Shown here: in pieces, positions 36,393 to 46,112 of the stretch
Numbering within the stretch: position 1 is the stretch's first letter
Layout of the letters: each line of letters begins with the position of its first letter
From: Hufsiella arboris
GTDB lineage: Bacteria; Bacteroidota; Bacteroidia; Sphingobacteriales; Sphingobacteriaceae
DNA length: 64,000 nt
Assembly: GCF_009834875.1 (NCBI RefSeq)
Contig: NZ_WVHT01000003.1
Span: 186,001-250,000 of the forward strand
Direction: 5' to 3'
Program-made: the position numbers and the translations under genes
The notes under the pieces: model-generated
Seen by the model: only the letters and a program-made list of their open reading frames with translations
The model's database searches: none
What the model was told of the DNA's origin: nothing

Positions 36393-36746
36393 TTAAAAAA
36401 TTAAACCAGCTTCACGTGCACCTTCTGCAAGTGATTTAATACGACCATGGTATAAGTAACCATTTCTGTCAAACACTACTGAACTGATACCAGCTGCCAA
36501 TGCTTTTTCGGCAACTTGTTTACCAACAGCTTTTGACTGATCAGATTTATTACCTGTTGCAGAAAAATCTTTTGATAAAGATGATGCTGAAACTAAGGTT
36601 TTACCATCGTTGTCATCAATAATCTGGGCGTAGATACCTTTGTTGCTACGAAACACCGATAACCGTGGGCGTTCTGCAGAACCGGTCAATCTCTTTCTGA
36701 TGCCTTTCTTAATTCGCTCTCTGCGAGATAATTTTCTTACTGCCAT
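36393..36746 (-). CDS. rplR: 50S ribosomal protein L18
   Basis: The 117-residue L18 has [18 protein letters not shown] and the C-terminal [17 protein letters not shown]. It binds 5S rRNA. Confidence 0.98.
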   Translation of the reverse strand: MAVRKLSRRERIKKGIRKRLTGSAERPRLSVFRSNKGIYAQIIDDNDGKTLVSASSLSKDFSATGNKSDQSKAVGKQVAEKALAAGISSVVFDRNGYLYHGRIKSLAEGAREAGLIF

Positions 36747-36751
36747 GATGA

Positions 36752-37309
36752 TTATTTTTTAGATGCTGATTTACCTGCTTTTCTTCTTAACACTTCACCA
36801 ACAAACTTGATACCTTTACCTTTGTAAGGCTCTGGTGCGCGTAGTGAGCGTATTTTAGCTGCAACCTGTCCAAGCAATTGCTTGTCGATGCTTTCTAAAA
36901 TAATTGTTGGGTTTTTACCTTTTTCAGCAGTTGTTGATACTTTAATTTCTTTTGGCAATTCAAACACATAGTGGTGAGAATAACCTAAAACCAAATCAAG
37001 TGTGTTACCCTGGTTTGTAGCGCGGTAACCCACACCTACCAGTTCTTGTTCAGTTTTATAACCTTCTGTAACGCCTTTAACCATGTTATTGATCAGCGCA
37101 CGGTATAAACCATGTAATGCTTTATGACGTTTTTGTTCTGAAGGACGTTGTACTAATACATTACCATCTTCCTGTGCGATGGTCATGTCGCTATCTACTT
37201 GCTGGGTTAACTCACCTTTAGGGCCTTTTACTGTAACCAGATTTTTCTCTGATACTGTAACCGTAACGCCAGCCGGAATTGCAATTGGGGCTTTACCTAC
37301 TCTTGACAT
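36752..37309 (-). CDS. rplF: 50S ribosomal protein L6
   Basis: The 185-residue L6 starts [17 protein letters not shown] and ends with the [22 protein letters not shown] signature. Confidence 0.98.
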   Translation of the reverse strand: MSRVGKAPIAIPAGVTVTVSEKNLVTVKGPKGELTQQVDSDMTIAQEDGNVLVQRPSEQKRHKALHGLYRALINNMVKGVTEGYKTEQELVGVGYRATNQGNTLDLVLGYSHHYVFELPKEIKVSTTAEKGKNPTIILESIDKQLLGQVAAKIRSLRAPEPYKGKGIKFVGEVLRRKAGKSASKK

Positions 37310-37329
37310 CGTTTAAACTCTCCTTGTGA

Positions 37330-37728
37330 TTAATATACGTAACACAATACTTCGCCGCCGATGTTCAGGTTCTTAGCTTCTTTGTCAGTCATTACACCTT
37401 TAGAAGTTGATAGGATAGCAATCCCTAAACCGTTTAATACTCGTGGCATTTTTGCAACACCTGCATACTTTCTCAAACCTGGTTTACTCACACGGTCAAT
37501 CGTGCGAATAGCAGGAACTTTAGTAATCGGATGATACTTTAAAGCGATTTTAATAACGCCTTGTACTGTACTGTCGTCAAACTTGTAGTTCGCGATGTAA
37601 CCTTTATCAAAAAGTACTTTTGTAATTTCCTTTTTGAGGTTTGATGCAGGAATTTCTACAACCCGGTGGTTGGCCTTAATGGCATTCCTTACTCGTGTAA
37701 GATAATCTGCTATTGGATCTGTATTCAT
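37330..37728 (-). CDS. rpsH: 30S ribosomal protein S8
   Basis: The 132-residue S8 starts MNTDPIADYLTRVRNA and has the C-terminal LNIGGEVLCYVY. In E. coli S8 represses the spc operon. It is preceded by an unusual 145-base gap with its own promoter element and a hairpin. Confidence 0.98.
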   Translation of the reverse strand: MNTDPIADYLTRVRNAIKANHRVVEIPASNLKKEITKVLFDKGYIANYKFDDSTVQGVIKIALKYHPITKVPAIRTIDRVSKPGLRKYAGVAKMPRVLNGLGIAILSTSKGVMTDKEAKNLNIGGEVLCYVY

Positions 37729-37873
37729 TATATAAAATTATGACGGCGGTTTCCTTCCCGATACCTCATCGGGACGACCTTCCATCGGTTAAAATTCTCT
37801 TTATGTGCTGAAAGCAAAGGGCGCAAAGGTAAATATTATTTTACACTTTTCGCACTTTGCTTTAATTTTCTGA
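37729..37873 (-). promoter_or_regulatory. rpsN-rpsH gap with internal promoter element and hairpin
   Basis: On the minus strand TACCTTTG (37831-37824) is a perfect -7 element; the -33 element is weak. Downstream, in the predicted leader of rpsH, TCCCGAT/ATCGGGA (37756-37762, 37768-37774) forms a 7-bp stem with a 5-base loop. The spc genes from rpsH onward may thus have their own transcript and a leader structure. Confidence 0.55.
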
Positions 37874-38143
37874 TTACCAGCTTGCTTTCTTCACTCCCGG
37901 AATTTTACCGGCAAGTGCCATTTCACGGAAAGTTACACGTGAAATTCCGAACTGACGCATATAACCGCGAGGACGGCCTGTTAATTTACAACGGTTGTGC
38001 AAACGTACAGGTGAAGCATTTTTAGGTAATTTATCTAAAGCTTCGAAGTCGCCCGCAGCTTTTAAAGCAGCTCTTTTTTCAGCGAACTTGGCAACTAATT
38101 TCGCACGTTTTACTTCACGCGCTTTGATACCTTCTTTAGCCAT
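37874..38143 (-). CDS. rpsN: 30S ribosomal protein S14, zinc-free form
   Basis: The 89-residue S14 starts at ATG 38143 ([17 protein letters not shown]); a longer frame adds ten residues that belong to the rplE end. It lacks the CxxC pairs of the zinc form, as does L36 here. It overlaps the rplE stop by 8 bases (ATGGCTAA). Confidence 0.97.
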   Translation of the reverse strand: MAKEGIKAREVKRAKLVAKFAEKRAALKAAGDFEALDKLPKNASPVRLHNRCKLTGRPRGYMRQFGISRVTFREMALAGKIPGVKKASW

Positions 38144-38699
38144 TTGTATTCTGATTTTTAAATGGTAAACCAAATTGTTTCAATAACTCTAATGCTTCAA
38201 CATCAGTCTTGGCAGAAGTTACGAATGTAATATCCATACCCTGTATCTTGTTGATCTTGTCAATGTTGATCTCAGGGAAAATGATTTGCTCAGTGATACC
38301 TAAAGTATAGTTACCACGTCCGTCAAATCCTTTATCATTGATACCTTTGAAATCACGGATACGAGGAAGAGCTACTGCGATCAAACGATCAAGAAACTCA
38401 TACATGTTATTATCACGTAACGTTACACGAACACCGATCGGCATTCCTTTACGCAATTTGAAGTTTGAGATATCCTTTTTAGATTTCGCTGAAATCGCTT
38501 GCTGACCTGTGATAGTTGACAACTCAGTGATTGCATTTTCAATCAGTTTTTTGTCGGTAGAAGCACCACCAACACCCTGGTTGATTGCAATTTTTTGCAA
38601 TTTAGGAACCTGCATCACGCTTTTGTACTGAAATTTCTCTTTCAGTGCGGTACGGATATCTTCTTTATATTTCGATTTTAATCTTGGTACGTAAGTCAT
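38136..38699 (-). CDS. rplE: 50S ribosomal protein L5
   Basis: The 187-residue L5 has the conserved [15 protein letters not shown] and [21 protein letters not shown]. It binds 5S rRNA and contacts P-site tRNA. Its start overlaps the rplX stop by one base (TAATG). Confidence 0.98.
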   Translation of the reverse strand: MTYVPRLKSKYKEDIRTALKEKFQYKSVMQVPKLQKIAINQGVGGASTDKKLIENAITELSTITGQQAISAKSKKDISNFKLRKGMPIGVRVTLRDNNMYEFLDRLIAVALPRIRDFKGINDKGFDGRGNYTLGITEQIIFPEINIDKINKIQGMDITFVTSAKTDVEALELLKQFGLPFKNQNTNG

Positions 38700-39025
38700 T
38701 ACTTAATTTCCTCCCCAGATTTTTTAGCTACACGAACTGATTTACCATCAGCATTTAATTTTTTACCAACACGGCTTGGCTTGCCAGTTTTCACGTCAAC
38801 AACCATAAGGTTTGAGATGTGAATAGCGGCTTCCTGCTTAACGATACCACCGTTTGGATTTGCGGCGTTAGGTTTTGTATGTTTTGACACCATATTGGCA
38901 CCTTCAACAATCGCACGGTTCTTATCTACCAATACTTCAAGTACTTTACCTTGCTTACCTTTTGAGTCGCCGGCAATAACCTGAACCTGGTCGCCTTTAC
39001 GGATTTTTAATTTAATATTTCCCAT
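38699..39025 (-). CDS. rplX: 50S ribosomal protein L24
   Basis: The 108-residue L24 has the KOW motif ([22 protein letters not shown]). It starts 50S assembly at the 5' end of 23S rRNA. Confidence 0.98.
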   Translation of the reverse strand: MGNIKLKIRKGDQVQVIAGDSKGKQGKVLEVLVDKNRAIVEGANMVSKHTKPNAANPNGGIVKQEAAIHISNLMVVDVKTGKPSRVGKKLNADGKSVRVAKKSGEEIK

Positions 39026-39026
39026 G

Positions 39027-39395
39027 TTACAATACCTCCGGAGCTAATGATACAATTTTCATGAATTGTTTTTCACGTAACTCTCTGGCTACCGGGCCAA
39101 AAATACGTGTTCCACGCGGCTCATCCTGATTATTCAGTAATACAGCTGCGTTATCGTCGAAACGGATGTACGAACCGTCTTTACGGCGTACTTCTTTTTT
39201 AGTTCTAACAACTACTGCTTTCGATACAGTACCTTTTTTGATGTTTCCTGCAGGAATAGCGCTTTTTACAGACACTACAATTTTATCTCCCAATGAAGCA
39301 TAACGCTTCGCAGTACCACCTAAAACACGGATCACTAAAACTTCTTTAGCACCGCTGTTGTCAGCAACATTCAGTCTTGATTCCTGTTGTACCAT
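39027..39395 (-). CDS. rplN: 50S ribosomal protein L14
   Basis: The 122-residue L14 starts [20 protein letters not shown] and has [15 protein letters not shown], both family signatures. Confidence 0.98.
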   Translation of the reverse strand: MVQQESRLNVADNSGAKEVLVIRVLGGTAKRYASLGDKIVVSVKSAIPAGNIKKGTVSKAVVVRTKKEVRRKDGSYIRFDDNAAVLLNNQDEPRGTRIFGPVARELREKQFMKIVSLAPEVL

Positions 39396-39396
39396 G

Positions 39397-39651
39397 TTAC
39401 TTAGCCCTCTCTAAAATTTCAACTAATCTCCAGTTCTTAGTTTTACTCAGCGGACGAGTTTCCATTATTAACACTGTATCTCCGATACCGCAAGTGTTAG
39501 TCTCGTCATGAGCCATAAATTTGGTAGTTTTCTTTACGAACTTACCATAGATCGGGTGTTTCACTTTACGTTCTACAGCAACCACAATGGATTTCGCCAT
39601 TTTGTTGCTTACAACTAACCCGATACGTGTTTTCCTTAATTGTCTTTCCAT
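39397..39651 (-). CDS. rpsQ: 30S ribosomal protein S17
   Basis: The 84-residue S17 has the OB-fold core [24 protein letters not shown] and [20 protein letters not shown]. Confidence 0.98.
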   Translation of the reverse strand: MERQLRKTRIGLVVSNKMAKSIVVAVERKVKHPIYGKFVKKTTKFMAHDETNTCGIGDTVLIMETRPLSKTKNWRLVEILERAK

Positions 39652-39662
39652 TTCGACTTTAA

Positions 39663-39896
39663 TTATTCAGTTTCAGAAGCGGACTTTGACTCGGCAGATG
39701 CTTTAGCTTCCGCGTTGCGCTTAGTCAATTCTGTTGTTAAACGTGCGATGTCTTTTCTGACTTTGTTTATACGAGTTGGATTCTCGATGGCAGAAACTGC
39801 ATGCGCAAATTTTAATTTAGTAAGATTGGTTTTTTCCTCGCCGATGCGAGCAACAATCTCCTCTTTTGATAGCTCTAATATTTCTGAGTTTTTCAT
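39663..39896 (-). CDS. rpmC: 50S ribosomal protein L29
   Basis: The 77-residue L29 has [25 protein letters not shown] and a Ser/Ala/Glu-rich tail. It lies by the exit tunnel. Confidence 0.95.
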   Translation of the reverse strand: MKNSEILELSKEEIVARIGEEKTNLTKLKFAHAVSAIENPTRINKVRKDIARLTTELTKRNAEAKASAESKSASETE

Positions 39897-39902
39897 CTTT
39901 TT

Positions 39903-39975
39903 ACAAGTTATAAGTTGTAAGTTTTTAAGTTGTAAGTAATTGACTTATAACCTACAACTTTCAACTTTAAACTTT
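39903..39975 (-). repeat. rplP-rpmC gap with AAGTTGTAAGT direct and inverted repeats
   Basis: AAGTTGTAAGT occurs twice (39912-39922, 39927-39937), and its near inverse ACCTACAACTT at 39950-39960, among variants such as AAGTTATAAGT and ACTTATAA. The whole gap is an imperfect palindrome made of one word. It lies directly after the rplP stop. Confidence 0.65.
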
Positions 39976-39976
39976 C

Positions 39977-40399
39977 TTATGCTTCCGCGTAATCTCTACG
40001 CACTACAAATTTTGTTTGAACCGGTAATTTTTGAGCGGCTAAACGCAATGCTTCTTTGGCAATATCCAAAGGCACACCTTCAGCTTCAAAAATCATTCTT
40101 CCTGGGCGTACAACTGCTACCCAATACTCAGGCGCACCTTTACCTTTACCCATACGTACTTCAGCTGGTTTCTTAGTTACTGGCTTATCCGGGAAAATAC
40201 GGATCCACACCTGGCCTTCACGTTTCATGAAACGGGTTACGGCGATACGGGCAGCTTCTATCTGACGGCTGGTAATCCACGCTGGTTCTAATGATTTAAT
40301 TCCGAAAGAACCGAAAGCAAGTTCGGCACCACGGCCAGCAAGACCTTTCATCCTGCCTTTCTGCATCTTTCTGAACTTCGTTCTTTTTGGCTGTAACAT
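39977..40399 (-). CDS. rplP: 50S ribosomal protein L16
   Basis: The 140-residue L16 starts [19 protein letters not shown] and has [22 protein letters not shown]. It helps place A-site tRNA. Confidence 0.98.
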   Translation of the reverse strand: MLQPKRTKFRKMQKGRMKGLAGRGAELAFGSFGIKSLEPAWITSRQIEAARIAVTRFMKREGQVWIRIFPDKPVTKKPAEVRMGKGKGAPEYWVAVVRPGRMIFEAEGVPLDIAKEALRLAAQKLPVQTKFVVRRDYAEA

Positions 40400-40440
40400 C
40401 TTCTTATTTATTTATCGCAAAAACGATGTCTAATACTTAA

Positions 40441-41307
40441 TTATTTTTTACCTCTGAAACCGCCACCAGCGTTTCCGCCACGGTTCTGACCACCACCACG
40501 GTTCTGACCTCCGCCGCGATTTTGACCTCCGCCGCGGTTATCGCCGCCACGTCTGTCATTTCCACCGCGTCTGTCGTTTCCGCCACCACGTCTGTCGTTT
40601 CTGTCACCGAATGATGCAGCACCTTCAGGGTTACGTGTTTTTACGCCGGTAGTCTGTCCGATATTTGGAGACAAGTCACGTTTACCGTAAACTTCACCTT
40701 TACAGATCCATACTTTGATACCGATTTTACCGTAAGTGGTATGTGCTTCAGCTAAAGCGTAATCGATGTCAGCACGGAAAGTATGCAGAGGAATTCTTCC
40801 TTCTTTATATTGCTCGGTACGTGCCATTTCAGCACCACCTAAACGACCGCTAGTCATTACTTTGATACCTTCAGCACCCATACGCATCGTTGATGCGATC
40901 GCTGTTTTCATTGCACGACGGAATGAAATACGAGCTTCAAGTTGCTTAGCGATACCTTCGCCAACTAATTGTGCATCAAGCTCAGGGCGTTTGATTTCGA
41001 AGATGTTGATCTGAACGTCCTTTTTAGTCAGTTTTTTCAACTCTTCTTTCAAACGGTCAACTTCCTGGCCACCTTTACCGATCACGATTCCCGGACGGGC
41101 AGTATGAACTGTTACGGTAATACGTTTTAGCGTACGCTCGATAACAACTTTTGATATCCCGCCTTTAGAGATACGTGCAGCAATATATTTTCTGATTTTT
41201 TCGTCCTCAACTAATTTATCGGAGTAGTTGTTGCCACCGAACCAGTTAGAATCCCAACCTTTGATGATTCCTAATCTGTTACCTATTGGATGTGCTTTTT
41301 GTCCCAT
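40441..41307 (-). CDS. rpsC: 30S ribosomal protein S3 with RGG-repeat tail
   Basis: The 288-residue S3 starts at ATG 41307 ([14 protein letters not shown]); the longer frame adds 13 residues from rplV. The KH domain ([16 protein letters not shown]) and C-terminal domain end near residue 226. The remaining 60 residues are repeats of NDRRGG and GGGQNR ending GFRGKK. The E. coli protein is 233 residues and lacks such a tail. S3 forms the mRNA entry helicase of the 30S; the tail could add RNA binding. Confidence 0.97.
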   Translation of the reverse strand: MGQKAHPIGNRLGIIKGWDSNWFGGNNYSDKLVEDEKIRKYIAARISKGGISKVVIERTLKRITVTVHTARPGIVIGKGGQEVDRLKEELKKLTKKDVQINIFEIKRPELDAQLVGEGIAKQLEARISFRRAMKTAIASTMRMGAEGIKVMTSGRLGGAEMARTEQYKEGRIPLHTFRADIDYALAEAHTTYGKIGIKVWICKGEVYGKRDLSPNIGQTTGVKTRNPEGAASFGDRNDRRGGGNDRRGGNDRRGGDNRGGGQNRGGGQNRGGGQNRGGNAGGGFRGKK

Positions 41308-41311
41308 TTCC

Positions 41312-41674
41312 TTATTTAGTTTGAGATTCGATATTCTTAGCGTCAACTACCAGTGTTACATGGTTAGAACGCTTGCGAATTCTGTAACCACGTCCCTGTG
41401 GAGCTGGTCTTAACCTTTTCAACTGGCGACCGCCATCAACAAATACTGTTTTTACAAACAGTAAATTATCTTCAGGGCGTTGGCCTTCGTTTTTAGCCTC
41501 CCAGTTTTTGATAGCAGACAAGAGGAGTTTTTCAACTCGTTGTGCAGCCTCTTTGTTCGTATACTTTAAAATGTATAACGCTTTTTCAACACGCTCGCCA
41601 CGAATAAGATCTACTACTAATCTCATCTTACGAGGTGAGGTAGGGCAATTATTTAATTTTGCTACTGCTTCCAT
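41312..41674 (-). CDS. rplV: 50S ribosomal protein L22
   Basis: The 120-residue L22 has [18 protein letters not shown] and the C-terminal [16 protein letters not shown]. Its loop lines the exit tunnel. Confidence 0.98.
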   Translation of the reverse strand: MEAVAKLNNCPTSPRKMRLVVDLIRGERVEKALYILKYTNKEAAQRVEKLLLSAIKNWEAKNEGQRPEDNLLFVKTVFVDGGRQLKRLRPAPQGRGYRIRKRSNHVTLVVDAKNIESQTK

Positions 41675-41677
41675 TGC

Positions 41678-41944
41678 TTATTTTTTCTTTTCAGCGTGAC
41701 CTCTAAATGTCCTGGTTGGAGCAAATTCTCCCAACTTGTGACCAACCATATTTTCAGTTACATAAACCGGAATGAATTTATTTCCGTTGTGAACTGCGAA
41801 AGTGTGACCAACGAAATCCGGTGAAATCATTGATCTGCGTGACCATGTTTTAACAACAGTTTTCTTGCTGCTTTCATTTAATACATCTACCTTTTTCAAA
41901 AGGTTATGATCGATGTATGGTCCTTTTTTAATTGAACGAGCCAT
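41678..41944 (-). CDS. rpsS: 30S ribosomal protein S19
   Basis: The 88-residue S19 starts [19 protein letters not shown] and has [16 protein letters not shown]. Its stop and the preceding gene overlap by one base at 41944. Confidence 0.98.
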   Translation of the reverse strand: MARSIKKGPYIDHNLLKKVDVLNESSKKTVVKTWSRRSMISPDFVGHTFAVHNGNKFIPVYVTENMVGHKLGEFAPTRTFRGHAEKKK

Positions 41945-42768
41945 TATTTTTTCCTTCTCTCAATGATGTAACGATCCGATGTTTTCTTCTTGTCGCGGGT
42001 TTTGTAGCCTTTAGCTAATAAACCTTTGCGTGAGCGTGGGTGACCACCTGATGAACGGCCTTCACCACCACCCATAGGGTGATCTACCGGGTTCATGGCA
42101 ACACCACGAACACGAGGACGACGACCTAACCAGCGTTTTCTACCCGCTTTACCCAACACTTCGTTCGATTTTTCAGAGTTTGAAACCGTTCCGATAGTTG
42201 CCATACATGTAGCAAGGATCATACGTGTTTCGCCTGAAGGCATTTTAATGATGGCATATTTACCATCACGTGCTGAAAGCTGAGCATAAGTACCTGCGCT
42301 ACGTGCAATAGAAGCACCCTGACCAGGATTCAATTCAATCGCGTGAATGATCGAACCTAAAGGGATATTCTTTAACGGTAACGCATTTCCAACTTCAGGA
42401 GCTGATGTTTCGCCAGATGTGATTACCTGGCCTACCTGCAATCCTTCAGGAGCAATGATGTAACGCTTCTCACCATCTGCATAATTCAGAAGAGCGATAC
42501 GCGCTGTACGATTTGGATCGTACTCAATTGTGGCAACTGTTGCGGGGATATCTTTTTTATCGCGTTTAAAATCAATCAATCGGTATGACTTTTTATGTCC
42601 CCCACCGAGATAACGCATAGTCATTTTACCAGAGTTATTTCTACCACCAGATTTCTTGATAGAAACTACCAACGATTTTTCAGGAACGTTCGTAGTAACA
42701 TCAGAATAATCGGCTCCTACACGGAAACGAGTACCTGGGGTAACTGGTTTAAATCTTTTAACTGCCAT
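41944..42768 (-). CDS. rplB: 50S ribosomal protein L2
   Basis: The 274-residue L2 has the conserved C-terminal [20 protein letters not shown] with the histidine linked to peptidyl transfer. It is an early 50S assembly protein. Confidence 0.98.
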   Translation of the reverse strand: MAVKRFKPVTPGTRFRVGADYSDVTTNVPEKSLVVSIKKSGGRNNSGKMTMRYLGGGHKKSYRLIDFKRDKKDIPATVATIEYDPNRTARIALLNYADGEKRYIIAPEGLQVGQVITSGETSAPEVGNALPLKNIPLGSIIHAIELNPGQGASIARSAGTYAQLSARDGKYAIIKMPSGETRMILATCMATIGTVSNSEKSNEVLGKAGRKRWLGRRPRVRGVAMNPVDHPMGGGEGRSSGGHPRSRKGLLAKGYKTRDKKKTSDRYIIERRKK

Positions 42769-42774
42769 GTCTAA

Positions 42775-43065
42775 TTATATATTGCTGTAAAAGTCAATAG
42801 TTTCACCATCTTTCAACGTAACGATTGCTTTCTTGTATTTAGGTGAATTACCTGTAACGATACCAGCTTTAGTGTTACGTGATTTTGTTTTTCCAAAAAC
42901 CACCATGGTGTTCACCGCTACGATGTTTACACCAAACATTTGCTCAATTGCAGATTTGATCTGTAATTTATTGGCTCTGTGGTCTACTTTAAAAGCAAAG
43001 CGATTTAACTTTTCAGTTAATAACGAAGCTTTTTCTGTTAAAATCGGTTTCTTTAAAATTTCCAT
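42775..43065 (-). CDS. rplW: 50S ribosomal protein L23
   Basis: The 96-residue L23 starts at ATG 43065 (MEILKKPILTEKAS); a frame four residues longer would overlap the rplD stop. It docks SRP and trigger factor at the exit tunnel. Confidence 0.97.
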   Translation of the reverse strand: MEILKKPILTEKASLLTEKLNRFAFKVDHRANKLQIKSAIEQMFGVNIVAVNTMVVFGKTKSRNTKAGIVTGNSPKYKKAIVTLKDGETIDFYSNI

Positions 43066-43066
43066 C

Positions 43067-43696
43067 TTACTTGGCAAATGCCTCCTCCAATGTTTTAACA
43101 GTCTCTGCAGTAAGTATTAGTTTACCAGCGTTCAATACATCATATGTATTTAACTGAGCAGCGGTAACTACTTTTGATTTCTTCAGATTTCTGCTTGACA
43201 AATAAATATTGTTGTTTATCGCAGGCAACACTAACAATGTTTTCTCGTCAGCAACCTTTAAATCGGAAACCAACTTTACATAGTTTTTAGTTTTAATCGA
43301 ATCAAAGTTGAAGTCTTCTAAAACTACAATGTTGTTATCTTGTGCTTTGTATGATAAAGCTGATTTACGCGCAAGTGATTTAAGCTTCTTATTTAATTTA
43401 AAGCTATAATCACGCGGTTGCGGACCAAATACACGACCACCACCATTAAACAATGGAGATTTAACACTACCTGCACGGGCACCACCAGTACCTTTTTGCT
43501 TATGTAATTTGCGGGTTGAACCTGCAATTTCATTACGTTGTTTTGACTTGTGAGTACCCTGACGTTGGTTCGCCAGATATTGCTTCACATCTAAATAGAT
43601 CGCGTGATCGTTTGGCTCAACACCGAAGATCGCATCAGGAAGTTGCACCTTGGCACCTGTTTCTTTACCTGAAATATTTACTACCTTAACTTCCAT
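43067..43696 (-). CDS. rplD: 50S ribosomal protein L4
   Basis: The 209-residue L4 starts at ATG 43696 ([14 protein letters not shown]) and has [19 protein letters not shown] and [11 protein letters not shown] of the tunnel loop. In E. coli L4 represses the S10 operon; whether that holds here is not visible. Confidence 0.97.
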   Translation of the reverse strand: MEVKVVNISGKETGAKVQLPDAIFGVEPNDHAIYLDVKQYLANQRQGTHKSKQRNEIAGSTRKLHKQKGTGGARAGSVKSPLFNGGGRVFGPQPRDYSFKLNKKLKSLARKSALSYKAQDNNIVVLEDFNFDSIKTKNYVKLVSDLKVADEKTLLVLPAINNNIYLSSRNLKKSKVVTAAQLNTYDVLNAGKLILTAETVKTLEEAFAK

Positions 43697-43700
43697 CTTC

Positions 43701-44318
43701 TTATTTATCAACGATTACAAATGAACCTTTTGCTCCCGGTACAGAACCGCTAACAACTAATAAATTTTGCTCAGGGTAAACTTTCAATACTTCCAAGTTT
43801 TGAATCTTCACACGGTCACCACCAGTACGACCAGCCATACGCATACCTTTAAATACACGCGAAGGCCACGACGACGCACCCAATGAACCCGGAGCACGCA
43901 TTCTGTTATGCTGTCCGTGAGTTTGACCACCAACACCACCAAATCCGTGGCGTTTAACCACACCCTGGAAACCTTTACCTTTTGAAGTACCTACCACATC
44001 GACGAAATCGCCTTCGACAAATAAATCAACCGTAATTGTGTCTCCTAAACTTTTCTCACCTTCAAACGTCTTGAACTCCACCAACTTACGTTTTGGAGTT
44101 GTGTTTGCTTTAGAGAAATGTCCTTTTAGAGCGGCAGTTGTGTTTTTTTCTTTCTTTTCGTCGAAAGCTAACTGAACTGCTTCATAACCATCTTTCTCGA
44201 CGGTACGAACCTGCGTAACAACGCAAGGCCCAGCCTCAATCACCGTACAAGGAATGTTCTTTCCTTCGGCGTTGAAAATGCTGGTCATTCCTACTTTTTT
44301 TCCAATAATTCCTGACAT
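43701..44318 (-). CDS. rplC: 50S ribosomal protein L3
   Basis: The 205-residue L3 starts [20 protein letters not shown] and has [22 protein letters not shown]. It is the first gene of the transcript here, because rpsJ is not adjacent. Confidence 0.98.
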   Translation of the reverse strand: MSGIIGKKVGMTSIFNAEGKNIPCTVIEAGPCVVTQVRTVEKDGYEAVQLAFDEKKEKNTTAALKGHFSKANTTPKRKLVEFKTFEGEKSLGDTITVDLFVEGDFVDVVGTSKGKGFQGVVKRHGFGGVGGQTHGQHNRMRAPGSLGASSWPSRVFKGMRMAGRTGGDRVKIQNLEVLKVYPEQNLLVVSGSVPGAKGSFVIVDK

Positions 44319-44341
44319 TTTCTTTTTTGTTTTGCGCCCAT

Positions 44342-44422
44342 CGAAGCAGTAGGGCTTCGTTCAAGGCATAATACTCCCTTTAATGGGACCGCAAAGATAG
44401 GAAAGATCAATTAATTATCAAA
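44342..44422 (-). promoter_or_regulatory. Promoter and leader of the rplC (S10-spc) operon
   Basis: On the minus strand TTTG (44422-44419), 19 bases, then TATCTTTG (44399-44392): a perfect match to the Bacteroidota consensus. After CGGT follows CCCATTAAAGGG (44387-44376), beginning at the predicted start. Further down the leader a hairpin CGAAGC-N6-GCTTCG spans 44359-44342. The leader is about 70 bases. Confidence 0.8.
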
Positions 44423-44767
44423 TACTTAAGTAGTTATTTTTTAACATTTTAGAAAGGGAGGTTTGGTCCGGAGAGAAAGTGTATTTTGATGTTGAAATTT
44501 GTGTTGGAAGTGATGGGTTTAAGCGGGTCTCTATTTTCGATTGATAAATTTAGAGCGAGTCCAGACCCGGGCAAAGCGGATACCGGCCAAGTGGTTAAGG
44601 CCCGAGTAGTATGAGCGGCACATGGAACTATCGGGTCGGATGAAATATCGATTTTGCTTTTCAAATACTTAGTTACCACCAGGTTTTTATTCGGTCAATA
44701 CATCTGCAAGTTTAAATCGTGACTTGTATCACCTTCATATTTTAGATATAAACTTAACGATTTATAA
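44423..44767. other. Intergenic region without a recognised gene
   Basis: The segment between the rplC promoter and the 3' end of the prephenate dehydrogenase gene has no convincing gene. The part at about 44520-44640 looks more GC-rich than its surroundings. It contains an inverted repeat CGGGTCT/AGACCCG (44524-44530, 44573-44579). A 76-codon open frame on the minus strand has atypical composition and is not called. It could be a remnant or a small RNA; nothing proves either. Confidence 0.4.
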
Positions 44768-46021
44768 TCAGCTTAATCTTCCAATCAGCTCCGCGCTTTG
44801 CTTCAAACCATCTTCCAGCCTATCTGAAAAGAAAGCTTTTGTTTCTTCAAAATGCGCTTTATAGCCTTGCAGATCTCCGTAACCAATGATCGAGGCCCAC
44901 TCACGCACAGCCGAGTGAAATTCCAGGTCATCGCCGCGGATGGTTTTATCATACAAAGCAGCCTGGATAGATTCCTCCAGCAATTCATCATTTTTAAAAA
45001 GATATTCAGCGATGCCAAGCCGGAGGCGAAACGGCGGCGTTTGCCCGATCAGGTTCTCGTATGGGTTAACGCCCAAATGATACCAGGCATCAACCATTGC
45101 TAATATACTAAGGTGTGAATTTGGTTTTCTCTTTACTTCAGCTGACAAGCCTTTTGGTTTCAAAACGTCTTCATCTAACATGAGCAGTTCACGACTCTCG
45201 TGAAAAACAAAATCCCTGGCCTTGTAAATACGCTCGCGAAATTCCGCTTCTTTCTCCTGGATCATCATCTTAAATAACTCAGATTCTGAGAGGGCATATT
45301 GCTTTACCTGGTTACGCGCGTAAGGATTTAATATAGCAAGGCCGGCATAAACGTGGGATTTATAAGCGAATATCCTGAGCGTTATCAAAATTTTAACGTT
45401 ATCTATTCCACCGGTATTATAAGAAGCATTTTCCCAGGGGAAAAACCCCGCGTTCTTCCACGCAGTGCCCATGCTTTCGAAACCCATGTGAGTTAGCGCC
45501 TGCGTATCGGCCATGATCTGGTCATGCTTATGGAAATCAGGAATTTCAGAAATAATAGAACCGAGCGCTTCATAAACCTTTAAAGCTGTTTGATATACTT
45601 CGTCACTGGCCCGGTGCCTGATTACAATAAGAGACTGACCTTCCGTTTGAAATCCGGGGCCGTGCAAGGAATGACAGGTAACAATATTTACATCCGCAGG
45701 CAGATGTTTTTCAAATGCTGCGATTTCCGGGTGCTTTACTGAGGTTTGCCCTGCAACGATCGCGCCGTATTTGGTTGCGTGCCCATATGCAGAAACGATC
45801 GCATCAATCTTTTCCGCTTCGGTTGAATAAATAATAAAATCGCATGTCCGGGAGACATCTACCCCTGATTGAAGCACTTTGATATCAAACTGCTGCAGCT
45901 CCTTAGTTAGCAAATCCAGTTTTTCAGGCAGATCACAACCATATACCTGGTAACCGGCTCTCGCAAAAGTTTTAGCGTAGAGCTTTCCCATATCTCCTAA
46001 GCCGATAATCCCGATTTTCAT
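44768..46021 (-). CDS. Prephenate dehydrogenase (TyrA family, long form)
   Basis: The 417-residue protein starts at ATG 46021 (MKIGIIGLGDMGKLYAKTF, Rossmann fold), rejecting a 34-residue upstream extension. CHSLHGPGFQ and HDQIMADTQALTHMGFESMG carry catalytic-site histidines of the TyrA fold. It is longer than usual bacterial TyrA and resembles fungal Tyr1-type enzymes. It would convert prephenate to 4-hydroxyphenylpyruvate for tyrosine synthesis. It lies in the insertion between rplC and rpsJ, with no other aromatic amino acid genes nearby. Confidence 0.8.
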   Translation of the reverse strand: MKIGIIGLGDMGKLYAKTFARAGYQVYGCDLPEKLDLLTKELQQFDIKVLQSGVDVSRTCDFIIYSTEAEKIDAIVSAYGHATKYGAIVAGQTSVKHPEIAAFEKHLPADVNIVTCHSLHGPGFQTEGQSLIVIRHRASDEVYQTALKVYEALGSIISEIPDFHKHDQIMADTQALTHMGFESMGTAWKNAGFFPWENASYNTGGIDNVKILITLRIFAYKSHVYAGLAILNPYARNQVKQYALSESELFKMMIQEKEAEFRERIYKARDFVFHESRELLMLDEDVLKPKGLSAEVKRKPNSHLSILAMVDAWYHLGVNPYENLIGQTPPFRLRLGIAEYLFKNDELLEESIQAALYDKTIRGDDLEFHSAVREWASIIGYGDLQGYKAHFEETKAFFSDRLEDGLKQSAELIGRLS

Positions 46022-46112
46022 CAAATTAAATTTTGTAACGCGACGAATATAGCGCGGATTCATAATAAAACTAAAACCTTTCTGTTTAAATAGTTTTAAC
46101 TGATATTTGAAT

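Noticed and set aside
40480-40545. Short near-identical direct repeats that look like a small CRISPR or tandem repeat
   Set aside because: They encode the GGGQNR units of the S3 tail in frame, without spacers.
44449-44679. Minus-strand 76-codon open frame
   Set aside because: No start context, no family resemblance and odd composition; the region is treated as intergenic.
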